Below the pieces are notes generated by a model. That model saw nothing but the letters and a program-made list of their open reading frames with translations. It did no database searches and was not told the origin of the DNA. Made by a program: the position numbers and the translations under genes. Shown here piece after piece: positions 1 to 9,198 of a DNA stretch of 64,000 nucleotides (positions are counted from its first letter, which is position 1; each line of letters starts with the position of its first letter). The stretch covers positions 1,178,001 through 1,242,000 of the forward strand of contig NZ_JQNA01000002.1 in the NCBI RefSeq assembly GCF_000745015.1, in the 5' to 3' direction. Source of the DNA: Burkholderia sp. 9120 (GTDB lineage: Bacteria > Pseudomonadota > Gammaproteobacteria > Burkholderiales > Burkholderiaceae).

Positions 1-1245
1 GATCAGCAAGCCAGCGAACAGCGCGATGCCGAGCGCGTAGGCTGCCCACGCGGTGCGCCCCGCTTCGCCCCATTCGCGGCGCAGCACGCGCACCGGCGGC
101 ACGCGCGTGAGCGGCAGCAGCGGCGGCAACGCGAAACCGAGCAACAACACGAGACCGGCGGCGATGCCTTCGAGCATCGGCCAGATCGTCGGATACGGCA
201 GCACCACGTCGATCAGCGTGCCGAGCCACGTCAGCAACGCCAGGTGACCGAGATAACCGAGCACCACGCCGACCAGACCACCCACCAGACCCAACCCGGT
301 GAACTCCAGGATGAACAGCGCGCGCAGTGTCGACTGACTGACGCCGAGGCAGCGCATCGACGCGCAGCCGTCCAGATGCCGGCGCATGTAACGATGCGCG
401 GCCATGGCGATCGCCACGGCCGCCAGCAGCGCCGTGAGCAGCGACACCAGCGTGAGGAAATGACTCGCGCGGTCGAGCGTCTGACGCACTTGCGGCTGGC
501 CGTCCTGCAACGATTCGAGCGCGACGCCGCGCATCTTGCCGCCGTCCACCCGCTCATGCGCGAACTGCGCGAAATTCGCCACTGATGCATCCGCGCCCGC
601 CACCAGCAGCCGGTACGTCACGCGGCTGCCGTAGGCGATCAGGCCGGTCGACGGCACATCGTCGGCGCGCAGCATCAGGCGTGGCGAAAAATTGACGAAG
701 GCGAAACCGCGGTCGAGTTCGCGCGTGATCACCGCGCCGATCGTGAAATCGCGGCTGCCCACCTTGACCTTATCGCCGACGTGCAACTTCAACGCATCGA
801 GCAGCGCCTGGTCGACCCACACGGTGCCGGGCGCCGGAATCGAGCGCGTGGGATGGTCGGGCGCGCCGGGCGCCGGGGCGATCCGCAACTCACCGCGCAG
901 CGGATAACCGACCGACACCGCCTTGACGGCGGCGAGCCGCGAGACCGGCTGGGCGCCGGTCGAATTGACCATACTGGGAAAGATCGCCGTGGTGGCGGTG
1001 TTCAGTCCAAGCGCTTTGGCTTGCTGACTGAATTGCGGATCGACCGGATGATCGGCCCGCACGATGAAATCGGCGGCGATCATGCGCCGCGCGTCGCGCT
1101 CGAGCCCCAGGTGCAGCCGGTCGGCCAGAATGCCGACGCTCGACAGCGCCGCGACGGCCAGCACCAGCGCCAGCAGCAGCATGGTCAGTTCGCCTGCCCG
1201 CCAGTCGCGCGCGGTCATGCGAAGCGCCTGACGCAACACCTCCAT
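1..1245 (-). CDS. FtsX-like ABC transporter permease, 3' end cut off by the window
   Basis: The first 415 codons are present and the reading frame runs off position 1. The protein opens with a basic stretch and a hydrophobic helix (LLLALVLAVAALSSVG), then a large extracytoplasmic domain of about 220 residues, then further membrane helices (HFLTLVSLLTALLAAVAIAMAA and GLGWVGGLVGVVLGYLGHLA). This is the layout of the YbbP/LolC/FtsX permease family, which works with an ATPase to move lipids or lipoproteins or to signal across the membrane; the substrate cannot be read here. The frame is also open back to a TTG at 1311 that overlaps the stop of the upstream DUF4126 gene, so translational coupling from 1311 is possible. 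I chose the ATG at 1245 because the typical basic N-terminus begins there. The ATPase partner is not in the window. Confidence 0.8.
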   Translation of the reverse strand, partial: MEVLRQALRMTARDWRAGELTMLLLALVLAVAALSSVGILADRLHLGLERDARRMIAADFIVRADHPVDPQFSQQAKALGLNTATTAIFPSMVNSTGAQPVSRLAAVKAVSVGYPLRGELRIAPAPGAPDHPTRSIPAPGTVWVDQALLDALKLHVGDKVKVGSRDFTIGAVITRELDRGFAFVNFSPRLMLRADDVPSTGLIAYGSRVTYRLLVAGADASVANFAQFAHERVDGGKMRGVALESLQDGQPQVRQTLDRASHFLTLVSLLTALLAAVAIAMAAHRYMRRHLDGCASMRCLGVSQSTLRALFILEFTGLGLVGGLVGVVLGYLGHLALLTWLGTLIDVVLPYPTIWPMLEGIAAGLVLLLGFALPPLLPLTRVPPVRVLRREWGEAGRTAWAAYALGIALFAGLLI

Positions 1246-1307
1246 GCCGCTCAGCCCGCGCGCTTTTACCGCGGCGGCGCGCGCCGTCGAACCCCGTACC
1301 GTTTCAC

Positions 1308-1919
1308 TCAATCGTGCCTGCTCCTGGCAAAGCGCGACACCATATGCGTCGCCATCCCGCGAAAGCCGCCCTGCACGCCGCGCCACAGCCGCGGCAAGGC
1401 CCAGCCGGCCAGCATCAGGAAGCCGACCATCAGCACCAGAAACGCCACCGGCACGAACAGCGCGAGCAGCATGCCGCCGAACACGAGGCCGTCTTCCGCG
1501 GTCGACGTGACCACGTTCGACACCGGTTCCGGCGACAGATTGATCAGCGCGCGCGTACCGGCTTTAGCCAGATGCGCGGTGCCCGCCAGCGTGCCGCCCG
1601 CGAGTGCGGCGACCGTCAGCAGCGCCGGATCGGCATGGCCGAGCGCGCCGGCGGCCAGCACGGCGCCGGCCGGAATGCGGATGAAGGTGTGAATCGCGTC
1701 CCACAGCGAATCGAACGCGGGGATCTTGTCGGCGAGAAATTCGGTGACGGTCAGCACGCCGGCCACGCCGATCACCCAAGGCGACGACAGCGCGGACAGC
1801 GTATCGGGAAGATGGATCAGGCCGAGCCGGGCGAACACGCCGGCCAGCAGGACCGTCAGATAGAGGCGCAGACCGCTGCCCCATGAGAGGCCAGCAGCGA
1901 GCGAAAGTGATTCAAGCAT
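1308..1919 (-). CDS. DUF4126 family membrane protein
   Basis: A 203-aa hydrophobic protein opening MLESLSLAAGLSWGSGLRLY, with several predicted membrane helices (for example VIGVAGVLTVTEFLADKIP and AVLAAGALGHADPALLTVAA). The AGLSWGSGLRLYLTVL opening and the DKIPAFDSLWD motif fit the DUF4126 family, whose function is unknown. The start at 1919 has a good GGAGG 5 to 8 bases upstream; the frame stays open further upstream but without a ribosome site. It ends 1 to 3 bases into the possible TTG start of the permease downstream, so the two are probably cotranscribed. A perfect TATAAT about 140 bases upstream (2059-2064, minus strand) could be its -10 box. Confidence 0.8.
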   Translation of the reverse strand: MLESLSLAAGLSWGSGLRLYLTVLLAGVFARLGLIHLPDTLSALSSPWVIGVAGVLTVTEFLADKIPAFDSLWDAIHTFIRIPAGAVLAAGALGHADPALLTVAALAGGTLAGTAHLAKAGTRALINLSPEPVSNVVTSTAEDGLVFGGMLLALFVPVAFLVLMVGFLMLAGWALPRLWRGVQGGFRGMATHMVSRFARSRHD

Positions 1920-2058
1920 GGCCGCCTCCGGGCGCGCTGTGCGTGCCGGGCGCTTCGACGGTAAAAGCAGGCGGAGCCACCGCACCGAAGTCGTCAGACC
2001 CGCGCCAAGCCGGCCGCGCCAAGCAGGCCGCGGGCAATGTCAGGTTGGATTCGATCTC

Positions 2059-2064
2059 ATTATA
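2059..2064 (-). promoter_or_regulatory. Candidate -10 box for the DUF4126/permease transcript
   Basis: The minus strand reads TATAAT here, about 140 bases upstream of the DUF4126 start, in the less GC-rich gap 1920-2197. No good -35 box is visible at 16 to 18 bases spacing, so this is only a candidate. Confidence 0.35.
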
Positions 2065-2197
2065 GCCACGTTAATTCGCAGAACGCAGAGACGTGAACAA
2101 TTGGCGAATTCTAACGGCCCGTGTGGCGGGTGGATTGCCGCAATTTTCGTGCTTTTTGAGGCGAATTGTAAGGTTTTCGGGACACCTGGCCGACGCC

Positions 2198-2518
2198 TCA
2201 ATGCCCCGACGACAGTTTCAATCCGATCAGCCCGATCACGATCAATGCCGCGCTGGCCACCCGCGCCAACGTCAACGCTTCGCCCATCATCACGATGCCG
2301 AAAATGAACGCGCCGACCGCGCCGATCCCCGTCCACACTGCGTAGGCGGTGCCGAGCGGGAGCTGGCGCATCGCCATGGCGAGCAGCACGAAGCTGCCGA
2401 GGGCGGTCACGATCGTGAACACGGACGGCCCCAGGCGGGTGAAACCTTCGGAGGTTTTGAGACCGGCGGCCCAGGCCACTTCGAGCAAACCGGCGATCAA
2501 CAGAAGAAACCAGGACAT
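2198..2518 (-). CDS. sugE: SMR family exporter, SugE/Gdx (guanidinium) subtype
   Basis: A 106-aa protein with four membrane helices, the normal length of the small multidrug resistance family. Helix 1 carries the essential glutamate ([17 protein letters not shown]) and helix 3 the motif [14 protein letters not shown]. The WAAGLK and AVWTGIG signatures point to the SugE/Gdx branch, which is known to export guanidinium, rather than the EmrE drug-efflux branch. The dimer would sit in the inner membrane and exchange guanidinium for protons. Assignment to Gdx is strengthened by the leader: two ACGR-loop hairpins that fit a guanidine-II riboswitch lie between a TATAAT and the ribosome site. The gene is monocistronic on the minus strand. 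Confidence 0.9.
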   Translation of the reverse strand: MSWFLLLIAGLLEVAWAAGLKTSEGFTRLGPSVFTIVTALGSFVLLAMAMRQLPLGTAYAVWTGIGAVGAFIFGIVMMGEALTLARVASAALIVIGLIGLKLSSGH

Positions 2519-2539
2519 GAGACAACTCCATGGTCAGAT

Positions 2540-2582
2540 GGGGCCGTCCCCGTTTGTAGCGGATGCGTAAGGTCGTCCTTAC
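2540..2582 (-). promoter_or_regulatory. Guanidine-II (mini-ykkC) riboswitch candidate
   Basis: On the minus strand two hairpins follow each other. The first (2567-2582) is GUAAGG, loop ACGA, CCUUAC; the second (2540-2551) is GGGG, loop ACGG, CCCC. Two short stems with ACGR tetraloops are the hallmark of the guanidine-II class. The second stem sits 10 bases before the GGAG ribosome site (2526-2529) of the SMR exporter at 2518, the usual arrangement for translational control. The class and its link to SMR exporters are established; the identification here is by eye. Confidence 0.85.
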
Positions 2583-2590
2583 GATGTGTA

Positions 2591-2596
2591 ATTATA
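2591..2596 (-). promoter_or_regulatory. Candidate -10 box of the sugE leader
   Basis: The minus strand reads TATAAT within TTTTGATATAATTAC. Transcription would start near 2584, just before the first riboswitch hairpin, as expected for a short mini-ykkC leader. No clear -35 box is seen. Confidence 0.55.
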
Positions 2597-2651
2597 TCAA
2601 AATAGCCCGCGAGCCGCTCCCGGCCGGCCAGCAGCGGCTCCGCGCGCGGTT

Positions 2652-2699
2652 CGGGGCCTCGTTCGCGGCCTCGTTCGGGGCATGGTTCGGGGCCTCGTC
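2652..2699. repeat. Four tandem 12-bp repeats downstream of kdpE
   Basis: Four consecutive 12-bp units (cggggcctcgtt and variants with one to three changes) fill the short gap between the kdpE stop and the sugE leader. They lie outside any gene I support. Confidence 0.75.
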
Positions 2700-2708
2700 G
2701 ACCTGCCG

Positions 2709-3407
2709 TCAAACCGCTCCGACCAGACGGTAACCCACCCCCGTTTCCGTGACGATATGCTCCGGCTGCGCCGGGTCGCGCTCCAGCTTGCCGCGCAAAT
2801 GCGCCATGTAGATGCGCAGATAGTGATGGCTTTCGACATGCGACGGCCCCCACACATCGCGCAGCAGTTGCCGGTGCGTCAGGACGCGGCCGGCATGGCG
2901 CACCAGCGTCGCGAGCAGCCGGTATTCGATCGGCGTCAGATGGATCGCCGCGCCGTCGCGGGTGACCTGGCGCAAGGCCAGATCGATGGTCACCGCGCCG
3001 AAGCTCACCTGCGGCGATTCGTTCGCGCCGCCATGATTGCGCCGCCGCATATGGGCGCGAATCCTCGCCAGCAGTTCCGACACGCCGAACGGTTTGGTGA
3101 GGTAGTCGTCCGCGCCGGCATCGAGCGCGGCGACCTTCTCGCTCTCCTGGGTGCGCGCCGACAGCACGATCACCGGCAGCTCGCTCCAGCCGCGCAATTC
3201 GCGGATCACGTCGAGGCCGTCGGTGTCGGGCAGGCCGAGATCGACGATCACCAGATCAGGCTTGCGGGTGGCCGCTTCGACCAGGCCCTGCTTGCCGGTT
3301 TCGGCGTCGTGCACGACGATGCCCTCGCCTTCCAGCGCCGTGCGCACGAAGCGGCGAATCTGTTTTTCGTCTTCGATCAGAACGACGGTGATGCTCGGGT
3401 CACTCAT
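2709..3407 (-). CDS. kdpE: KdpE, response regulator of the Kdp potassium system
   Basis: A 232-aa OmpR-family regulator. The receiver domain has the acidic pair (IEDE, residues 11-14), the phosphoacceptor Asp56 in VIVDLGLPDTDG, the S/T site (VLSA) and the lysine of LTKPFG; the C-terminal winged helix contains LTPIEYRLLATLVRHAG and ends YMAHLRGKLERDP...GVGYRLV. On phosphorylation by KdpD it activates the kdpFABC promoter when potassium is scarce or turgor changes. I chose the ATG at 3407 because it overlaps the last codons of kdpD by 8 bases, giving translational coupling; the frame is open further upstream but inside kdpD. Confidence 0.96.
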   Translation of the reverse strand: MSDPSITVVLIEDEKQIRRFVRTALEGEGIVVHDAETGKQGLVEAATRKPDLVIVDLGLPDTDGLDVIRELRGWSELPVIVLSARTQESEKVAALDAGADDYLTKPFGVSELLARIRAHMRRRNHGGANESPQVSFGAVTIDLALRQVTRDGAAIHLTPIEYRLLATLVRHAGRVLTHRQLLRDVWGPSHVESHHYLRIYMAHLRGKLERDPAQPEHIVTETGVGYRLVGAV

Positions 3408-6258
3408 GGGTGGGCTTGACCAACGGGGGGTTAAGTGATGAATCGTCGGCGTGACCGGCGAACTCGCCATGCGTCGGAGCATCCAGCTCTTCGTCTTCCA
3501 GCACGTCCGGCGCGTCGGGCGGCGTTTCCACCGGCAGCGTAAACCAGAAGCGCGCGCCTTCGACGCGGCCGTCCGCGGCCACCCGGTTGAGCGCGCCGAT
3601 TGTACCGCCGTGCGCTTCGACGATCGCGCGGCAGATCGCAAGGCCGAGACCGATGCCCGGCTTGGCCGATTCCTTCTCGCCGCGCGTGAATTTCTCGAAC
3701 ACGCGCGCTTCCATACCGGCGGGTAGTCCGGGGCCGTTATCGTCGACGCAAACGCGCACGAACGACTTGCCGTCCGCGTCGAGCCGTTGCGCGCCAATGG
3801 TCAGCGGCGTGTCCGGCGCGGTGTATTTGGCCGCGTTCTCGAACAGGTTCGAGAAGAGCCGCTCCATCAGCACCGCGTCGAGATGCAGCAGCGGCAAATC
3901 GCCCGGCAGTTTGACCTGCACCGGGTGTTTCGCCAGCACGCGTTTGCACGCGCGCAACGCGGCGCCGACGGTTTCTTCGAGTAGCGTCCACTGTTGATTG
4001 AGTTGCAGACTGCCCGCCTGCAACCGCGCCATATCGAGCAGATTCGTAACGATGCCGGTCATGCGCAACGCTTCCTCGTGAATCGCTTCGACAAGATCGT
4101 CGCCGGGTTGCGCTTGCGCATGGGCTTCACGCGACTGCGCCAGCATCGACGAAAACCCGACGATGGTCGTCAACGGCGTGCGAAGATCGTGCGAGATCGC
4201 GGACAACAGCGAATTGCGCAGGCGCTCCGATTCCATGTTGACGAGCGCGTCGCGCGCAATGTCGACGTAGTGCACCCGCTCCAGCGCGAGCGCGATCTGC
4301 GCGGCGAACGCGTCGAGCATGCGTTGCTGCTCGGGCACGTCGAGCTCGCGTTCGTCGCGCATCACGACCGCGAGCACGCCGCGCGTACGCATCGGCGCCT
4401 TCAGCGGCAAATACAAAGCGGCGGCGGCCGGCAGCGTGTCGGTGCCGTGGCCGGCCGGCTTCTGCTGATCGTAGACCCACTGGCCGACGTCGATATCGAG
4501 CAGCTCGCCTTCGAGCGTAACGGCCGCGTCCGGGTCCTCGATTTTCTGCTTCACCTGATCGACGCTATCCGGCAACAACATCGCCACGCGCGCGCCGAAC
4601 ACCTCGCTGACGTGACGGCTGCCGATCTCGACGATCTGCTCGGTGGTCAGCGCGGCGGCCAGCTCGCGCGCCATCGCATACATTGCGCCGGTGCGTTGCT
4701 CGCGACGCCGCGCGACGCTCGCCTCGCGGCGCAGGCTCGACGTCAGATGGCTGATCACGAGCGAGGTCAGCAGCATGCCGAAGAAGGTCAGCAAGTACTG
4801 CGTATCCGACACCGACAGCGACATGCGCGGCGGCACGAAGAAGAAATCGAACGCGGCCACGCTCAGGAACGACAGCACCACGCCGGGGCCGCGCCCGAGT
4901 TTCACCGCGGTGAAGATCACGCCGAGCAGATACAGCATGACCAGGTTGGTCAGATCGATGTGATCGATCAACTGACTCGACAGCAGCGTGATAGCCGTGC
5001 AGATCGCCAGTGCGATGCCGTACGCGCGCGGCGGCGAACGGCGTTCGCGCGCCGCGCTCAACGCATCGCGCCACGCGTTCGCGGTGGTGTTCAGCAAATG
5101 CCGATGCTCGCCGCCGTCCCGATCGGACGACGCTCGAATCAGCGTGAGATCGAGTTCGCCGGTCTGTTCGGCTAGGCGCTCGCCAAGTGGACGGCGCAAC
5201 CAGCGCTGCAGGCCGGTACGCGCCGATGCGCCCGCCACCAGCTTCGACACGTTGCGGGCCTGCGCGTAGCTGACCAGCGCGGCCACTGCATCGGTGCCCG
5301 CGAGCGTCGCGGTTTCCGCGCCGAGTTCGGCGGCCAGCTTCAGCGCATTGAGCGTGCGTTCACGGCGCGCGTCGGGCAGGCGTTGCAGCGCGGGCGTCTC
5401 GACATACACGGCGAGCCAGTCGGCCTTCAGGCTGGCGGCGAGGCGGGCTGCCGCGCGCACCAGCATCGGCGCTTCCGGGCCTGGGCCGACGCATACCAGC
5501 AAGCGCTCGCGCGCCTGCCAGATGCGCTGGATCGAACGGTCGGCACGATACTCGCGCATCTGCGCATCCACGCGATCGGCGGTACGGCGCAGCGCCAGTT
5601 CACGCAGCGCGATCAGGTTGCCCTTGCGGAAGAAATTGCGCACCGCGCGCTCGGCCTGCTGCGGCAAATACACTTTGCCGTCACGCATGCGGTCGAGCAG
5701 TTCCTCGGCCGGCAAGTCGACCAGCGTGACTTCGTCGGCGCGATCGAACACGCGGTCCGGCACCGTCTCCCACACGCGAATCCCGGTGATCTGGCCGACC
5801 ACGTCGTTCAGACTTTCGAGGTGCTGCACGTTGACCGTGGTGTAGACGTCGATGCCCGCGTCGAGCAGTTCGTAGACGTCCTGCCAGCGCTTCAGATGCC
5901 GCGCGCCCTGCACGTTCGAATGCGCGAGTTCGTCGACGAGGATCAGCGTCGGCTTGCGCGCGAGCGCGGCGTCGAGATCGAACTCGCCGAGCTTGCGGCC
6001 GCGATACTCGATCTGCTGCAGCGGCAGCACGTCGAGCCCGTCGAGCAGCGCAGCGGTTTCGCTGCGGCCATGCGTTTCGGCGATGCCGACCACCACGTCC
6101 GCGCCTTCGTCGTAACGGCGCCGCGCGGCCTGCAACATTGCGTAGGTCTTGCCCACACCCGCCGACGCGCCGAAGAAAATCTTCAGCCGGCCACGCTGAC
6201 GTTTCTCTTCGTCGCGTTGCAGTTTGTCGAGCAATTCATCAGGATCGGGGCGGTTCAT
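3400..6258 (-). CDS. kdpD: KdpD, osmosensitive K+ channel sensor histidine kinase
   Basis: About 952 aa, full length for KdpD. Order of domains: N-terminal KdpD domain with Walker A GASAGVGKT (near residues 32-40) and ILVDELAHSN, a universal-stress-protein-like domain, four closely spaced membrane helices (DUF4118, IALAICTAITLLSSQLI onward), a GAF-like region, then HisKA with His690 in ISHDLRTPL and an HATPase with ENAAKY, DNGPGLP and GIGLGLAI motifs. It senses potassium limitation and phosphorylates KdpE. An alternative TTG start lies two codons upstream at 6264. It overlaps kdpE by 8 bases. A strong terminator separates it from kdpC, so kdpDE probably has its own promoter or depends on readthrough. 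Confidence 0.96.
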   Translation of the reverse strand: MNRPDPDELLDKLQRDEEKRQRGRLKIFFGASAGVGKTYAMLQAARRRYDEGADVVVGIAETHGRSETAALLDGLDVLPLQQIEYRGRKLGEFDLDAALARKPTLILVDELAHSNVQGARHLKRWQDVYELLDAGIDVYTTVNVQHLESLNDVVGQITGIRVWETVPDRVFDRADEVTLVDLPAEELLDRMRDGKVYLPQQAERAVRNFFRKGNLIALRELALRRTADRVDAQMREYRADRSIQRIWQARERLLVCVGPGPEAPMLVRAAARLAASLKADWLAVYVETPALQRLPDARRERTLNALKLAAELGAETATLAGTDAVAALVSYAQARNVSKLVAGASARTGLQRWLRRPLGERLAEQTGELDLTLIRASSDRDGGEHRHLLNTTANAWRDALSAARERRSPPRAYGIALAICTAITLLSSQLIDHIDLTNLVMLYLLGVIFTAVKLGRGPGVVLSFLSVAAFDFFFVPPRMSLSVSDTQYLLTFFGMLLTSLVISHLTSSLRREASVARRREQRTGAMYAMARELAAALTTEQIVEIGSRHVSEVFGARVAMLLPDSVDQVKQKIEDPDAAVTLEGELLDIDVGQWVYDQQKPAGHGTDTLPAAAALYLPLKAPMRTRGVLAVVMRDERELDVPEQQRMLDAFAAQIALALERVHYVDIARDALVNMESERLRNSLLSAISHDLRTPLTTIVGFSSMLAQSREAHAQAQPGDDLVEAIHEEALRMTGIVTNLLDMARLQAGSLQLNQQWTLLEETVGAALRACKRVLAKHPVQVKLPGDLPLLHLDAVLMERLFSNLFENAAKYTAPDTPLTIGAQRLDADGKSFVRVCVDDNGPGLPAGMEARVFEKFTRGEKESAKPGIGLGLAICRAIVEAHGGTIGALNRVAADGRVEGARFWFTLPVETPPDAPDVLEDEELDAPTHGEFAGHADDSSLNPPLVKPTHE

Positions 6259-6382
6259 GCTCAATGGTTTTCATAGTTGGACGAGCGACGGTGTATGCAT
6301 GGTGGCACGCCGGCGGCCGGCCCGCAAATAGGGGTGCCGCGCGCTGGGGTGCATTGCCTGCGGATCACGGTCGCGCTCCGTC

Positions 6383-6419
6383 AAAAAAACAAAGGCGGCG
6401 TCGTGCGGACGCCGCCTTT
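6383..6419 (-). terminator. Intrinsic terminator after kdpC
   Basis: A perfect 12-bp stem (AAAGGCGGCGTC with GACGCCGCCTTT) and a 5-base loop, followed on the minus strand by GTTTTTTTGA. It lies just past the kdpC stop and 125 bases before kdpD. Confidence 0.9.
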
Positions 6420-6439
6420 GCGAAGTACTGAACGTGCTA

Positions 6440-7018
6440 TCAACCGTGCTTCATCTCGTCCAGCGCCAGATTCAATTGCAGCACGTTGACACGCGCCTCG
6501 CCGAGCACGCCGAACTGACGGCCGCTCGTATAACGGTCCACCAGCGCCTGCACGTCGTTGACCGCCAGCTTGCGCGCGTTGGCAACGCGTTCGATCTGAT
6601 ACGCAGCCGCCGCCGGGCTGATCTCCGGATCGAGACCGCTGCCTGACGAGGTCACCAGATCCACCGGCACCGGCTTCGACATATCGGTGCCGGCGGCCTT
6701 CAACGCGTCGATACGGCCTTTGACTTCGTCGAGCAGCGCCGGGTTGGTCGGCCCGAGATTCGAACCGCTCGAACCCGTCGCGTTATACGGCATCGGGCTG
6801 GTGGCCGACAGACGGCCCCAGAAATACTGCGGCGCGTCGAACTGCTGGCCGATCAGCTTCGAGCCGACCACCTTGCCGTTCTGTTCGATCAGGCTGCCGT
6901 TGGCCTGATCGTGGAAAGCCGCCTGGCCGACCGCGGTCATCACGGCGGGATAAGCGAGTCCGGTGACGGCGGTCAGCACCGCGAAGATCACGATTAACGG
7001 ACGGAACAGATTTTTCAT
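6440..7018 (-). CDS. kdpC: KdpC, K+-transporting ATPase subunit C
   Basis: A 192-aa protein with one N-terminal membrane helix ([20 protein letters not shown]) and a periplasmic domain with the family motifs [36 protein letters not shown] and the C-terminal [10 protein letters not shown]. KdpC joins the KdpA channel and the KdpB pump and raises apparent potassium/ATP affinity. It follows kdpB after 31 bases and is closed by a strong terminator. The ATG at 7018 has a GAGAG ribosome site. Confidence 0.96.
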   Translation of the reverse strand: MKNLFRPLIVIFAVLTAVTGLAYPAVMTAVGQAAFHDQANGSLIEQNGKVVGSKLIGQQFDAPQYFWGRLSATSPMPYNATGSSGSNLGPTNPALLDEVKGRIDALKAAGTDMSKPVPVDLVTSSGSGLDPEISPAAAAYQIERVANARKLAVNDVQALVDRYTSGRQFGVLGEARVNVLQLNLALDEMKHG

Positions 7019-7049
7019 GATGTTTAATCTCTCTTGAGCTTTAGCGTTC

Positions 7050-9134
7050 TCAAACCCAGCCGAACGCGGCCAGCACCATATCGATCAGCTTGATGCCGAT
7101 GAACGGCACGATGATCCCGCCCAGACCGTAGACCAGCAGATTGCGGCGCAACAGCACCGCCGCGCCGAGTGCCCGGTAACGCACACCCTTGAGCGCCAGC
7201 GGAATCAGCAGCACGATGATCAGCGCGTTGAAAATCACCGCCGACATGATCGCCGAGGCCGGCGTGGCCAGATGCATCACGTTCAGCGCGTTCAACGCCG
7301 GATAGGTCGTGGCGAACGCGGCCGGAATGATCGCGAAGTACTTGGCGACGTCGTTGGCGATCGAGAAGGTGGTCAGCGACCCGCGTGTCATCAGCATCTG
7401 CTTGCCGATCTCGACGATCTCGATCAGCTTGGTCGGGTTCGAATCGAGGTCGACCATGTTGCCGGCTTCTTTCGCCGCCTGCGTGCCGGTGTTCATCGCC
7501 ACCGCGACATCGGCCTGCGCGAGCGCCGGGGCGTCGTTGGTGCCGTCGCCGGTCATCGCCACCAGACGGCCTTCGGCCTGGTGCGCGCGGATCGTGGCGA
7601 GCTTCGCTTCCGGCGTGGCTTCGGCGAGGAAATCGTCGACGCCCGCTTCCGCGGCAATGGCGGCGGCCGTCAGACGGTTGTCGCCGGTCACCATGATGGT
7701 CTTGATGCCCATCTTGCGCAGTTCGGCGAAACGCTCCTTGATGCCGCCCTTCACCACGTCCTTCAACTCGATCACGCCGAGCACGCGCGCGCCCTGCTCG
7801 CCCTTTTCGGCGACCACCAGCGGCGTGCTGCCGCGCCGCGCGACTTCGGCCACGGCGTTGCTGACTTCGTTCGGGAAACGGCCGCCGTGCGCTTCGACGT
7901 AGTTCTTCACCGCGTCGGACGCACCCTTGCGGATTTCACGGCCCGGCAGATCGACGCCGCTCATCCGCGTTTGCGCGGTGAAGGCGAGGAACACGGCCTG
8001 CAGCGAAGCCATATCGCGTTGGCGGATGTTGAAGCGTTGCTTGGCCAGCACGACGATGCTGCGGCCTTCCGGCGTTTCATCGGCGAGCGACGACAACTGC
8101 GCGGCGTCCGCGAGCGCTTCTTCGGTGAGGCCGGGCGCCGGCACGAATTGCGATGCCTGACGGTTGCCGAGCGTGATCGTGCCGGTCTTGTCGAGCAGCA
8201 GCACGTCGACGTCGCCGGCGGCTTCCACCGCGCGGCCCGAGGTGGCGATCACGTTGGCCTGCATCATCCGGCTCATACCGGCCACGCCGATCGCCGACAA
8301 CAGCCCGCCGATGGTGGTCGGAATCAGACACACCAGCAGCGCGACCAGCGCGGTGATCGTCACCACGTGGCCGGATTTGGCGGCTTCGACCGAGAACATC
8401 GAGAACGGCAGAAGCGTGGCGGTGGCGAGCAGCATCACGATGGTCAGTGCGACCAGCAGAATGGTCAGCGCGATTTCGTTCGGCGTTTTCTGACGCTTGG
8501 CGCCTTCCACCATCGCGATCATGCGGTCGAGGAACGCCTCGCCCGGATTCGCCGTGACGCGCACGACGATCCAGTCGGACAGCACACGCGTGCCGCCCGT
8601 CACCGACGAAAAATCGCCGCCCGACTCGCGGATCACCGGCGCGGATTCACCGGTAATCGCCGATTCGTCCACCGACGCGACACCGTCGATCACTTCGCCG
8701 TCGGCCGGAATCACGTCGCCGGTTTCGACCAGCACGACATCGCCCTTGCGCAGATCGGAAGCCGTCAGAATGCGGATCGGCGACTTCGGATGCGGCTCGT
8801 TGAGCTTCTTGGCCATCACGTCTTTCTTCGCGCTGCGCAGCGACGCGGCCTGAGCCTTGGAACGGCCTTCGGCGAGCGCTTCCGCGAAGTTGGCGAACAG
8901 CACCGTGAACCACAGCCACAAGGTGACCGCGAGAATAAAGCCCGCGGGCGCCTCGGCCTGGCCGCCGAGCGCGGCGATCCAGAGAATGGTGGTCAGAATG
9001 CTGCCGACGTACACGCAGAACATCACCGGATTACGGAACTGCGTGCGCGGCGTGAGCTTTTTAAAGGAGTCCACGATCGCCGGGCGCAGCAGCGCCGGAT
9101 CGAACATGGACCTGGTTGCATTATGTTCAGTCAT
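7050..9134 (-). CDS. kdpB: KdpB, K+-transporting P-type ATPase catalytic subunit
   Basis: A 694-aa P-type ATPase of normal KdpB length. The actuator TGES motif is at residues 161-164, the phosphorylated Asp315 lies in [12 protein letters not shown], and the hinge motif [21 protein letters not shown] follows. The set of membrane helices ends with [20 protein letters not shown] and [13 protein letters not shown]. It hydrolyses ATP to drive potassium carried through KdpA into the cytoplasm. It sits 64 bases downstream of kdpA and 31 bases upstream of kdpC. Confidence 0.97.
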   Translation of the reverse strand: MTEHNATRSMFDPALLRPAIVDSFKKLTPRTQFRNPVMFCVYVGSILTTILWIAALGGQAEAPAGFILAVTLWLWFTVLFANFAEALAEGRSKAQAASLRSAKKDVMAKKLNEPHPKSPIRILTASDLRKGDVVLVETGDVIPADGEVIDGVASVDESAITGESAPVIRESGGDFSSVTGGTRVLSDWIVVRVTANPGEAFLDRMIAMVEGAKRQKTPNEIALTILLVALTIVMLLATATLLPFSMFSVEAAKSGHVVTITALVALLVCLIPTTIGGLLSAIGVAGMSRMMQANVIATSGRAVEAAGDVDVLLLDKTGTITLGNRQASQFVPAPGLTEEALADAAQLSSLADETPEGRSIVVLAKQRFNIRQRDMASLQAVFLAFTAQTRMSGVDLPGREIRKGASDAVKNYVEAHGGRFPNEVSNAVAEVARRGSTPLVVAEKGEQGARVLGVIELKDVVKGGIKERFAELRKMGIKTIMVTGDNRLTAAAIAAEAGVDDFLAEATPEAKLATIRAHQAEGRLVAMTGDGTNDAPALAQADVAVAMNTGTQAAKEAGNMVDLDSNPTKLIEIVEIGKQMLMTRGSLTTFSIANDVAKYFAIIPAAFATTYPALNALNVMHLATPASAIMSAVIFNALIIVLLIPLALKGVRYRALGAAVLLRRNLLVYGLGGIIVPFIGIKLIDMVLAAFGWV

Positions 9135-9198
9135 TGAATCCTCGAATTTCCCGTTTGCACCTGTTCAGTCTTGGGTCGCATGTGTCATGTCGGGCCGC

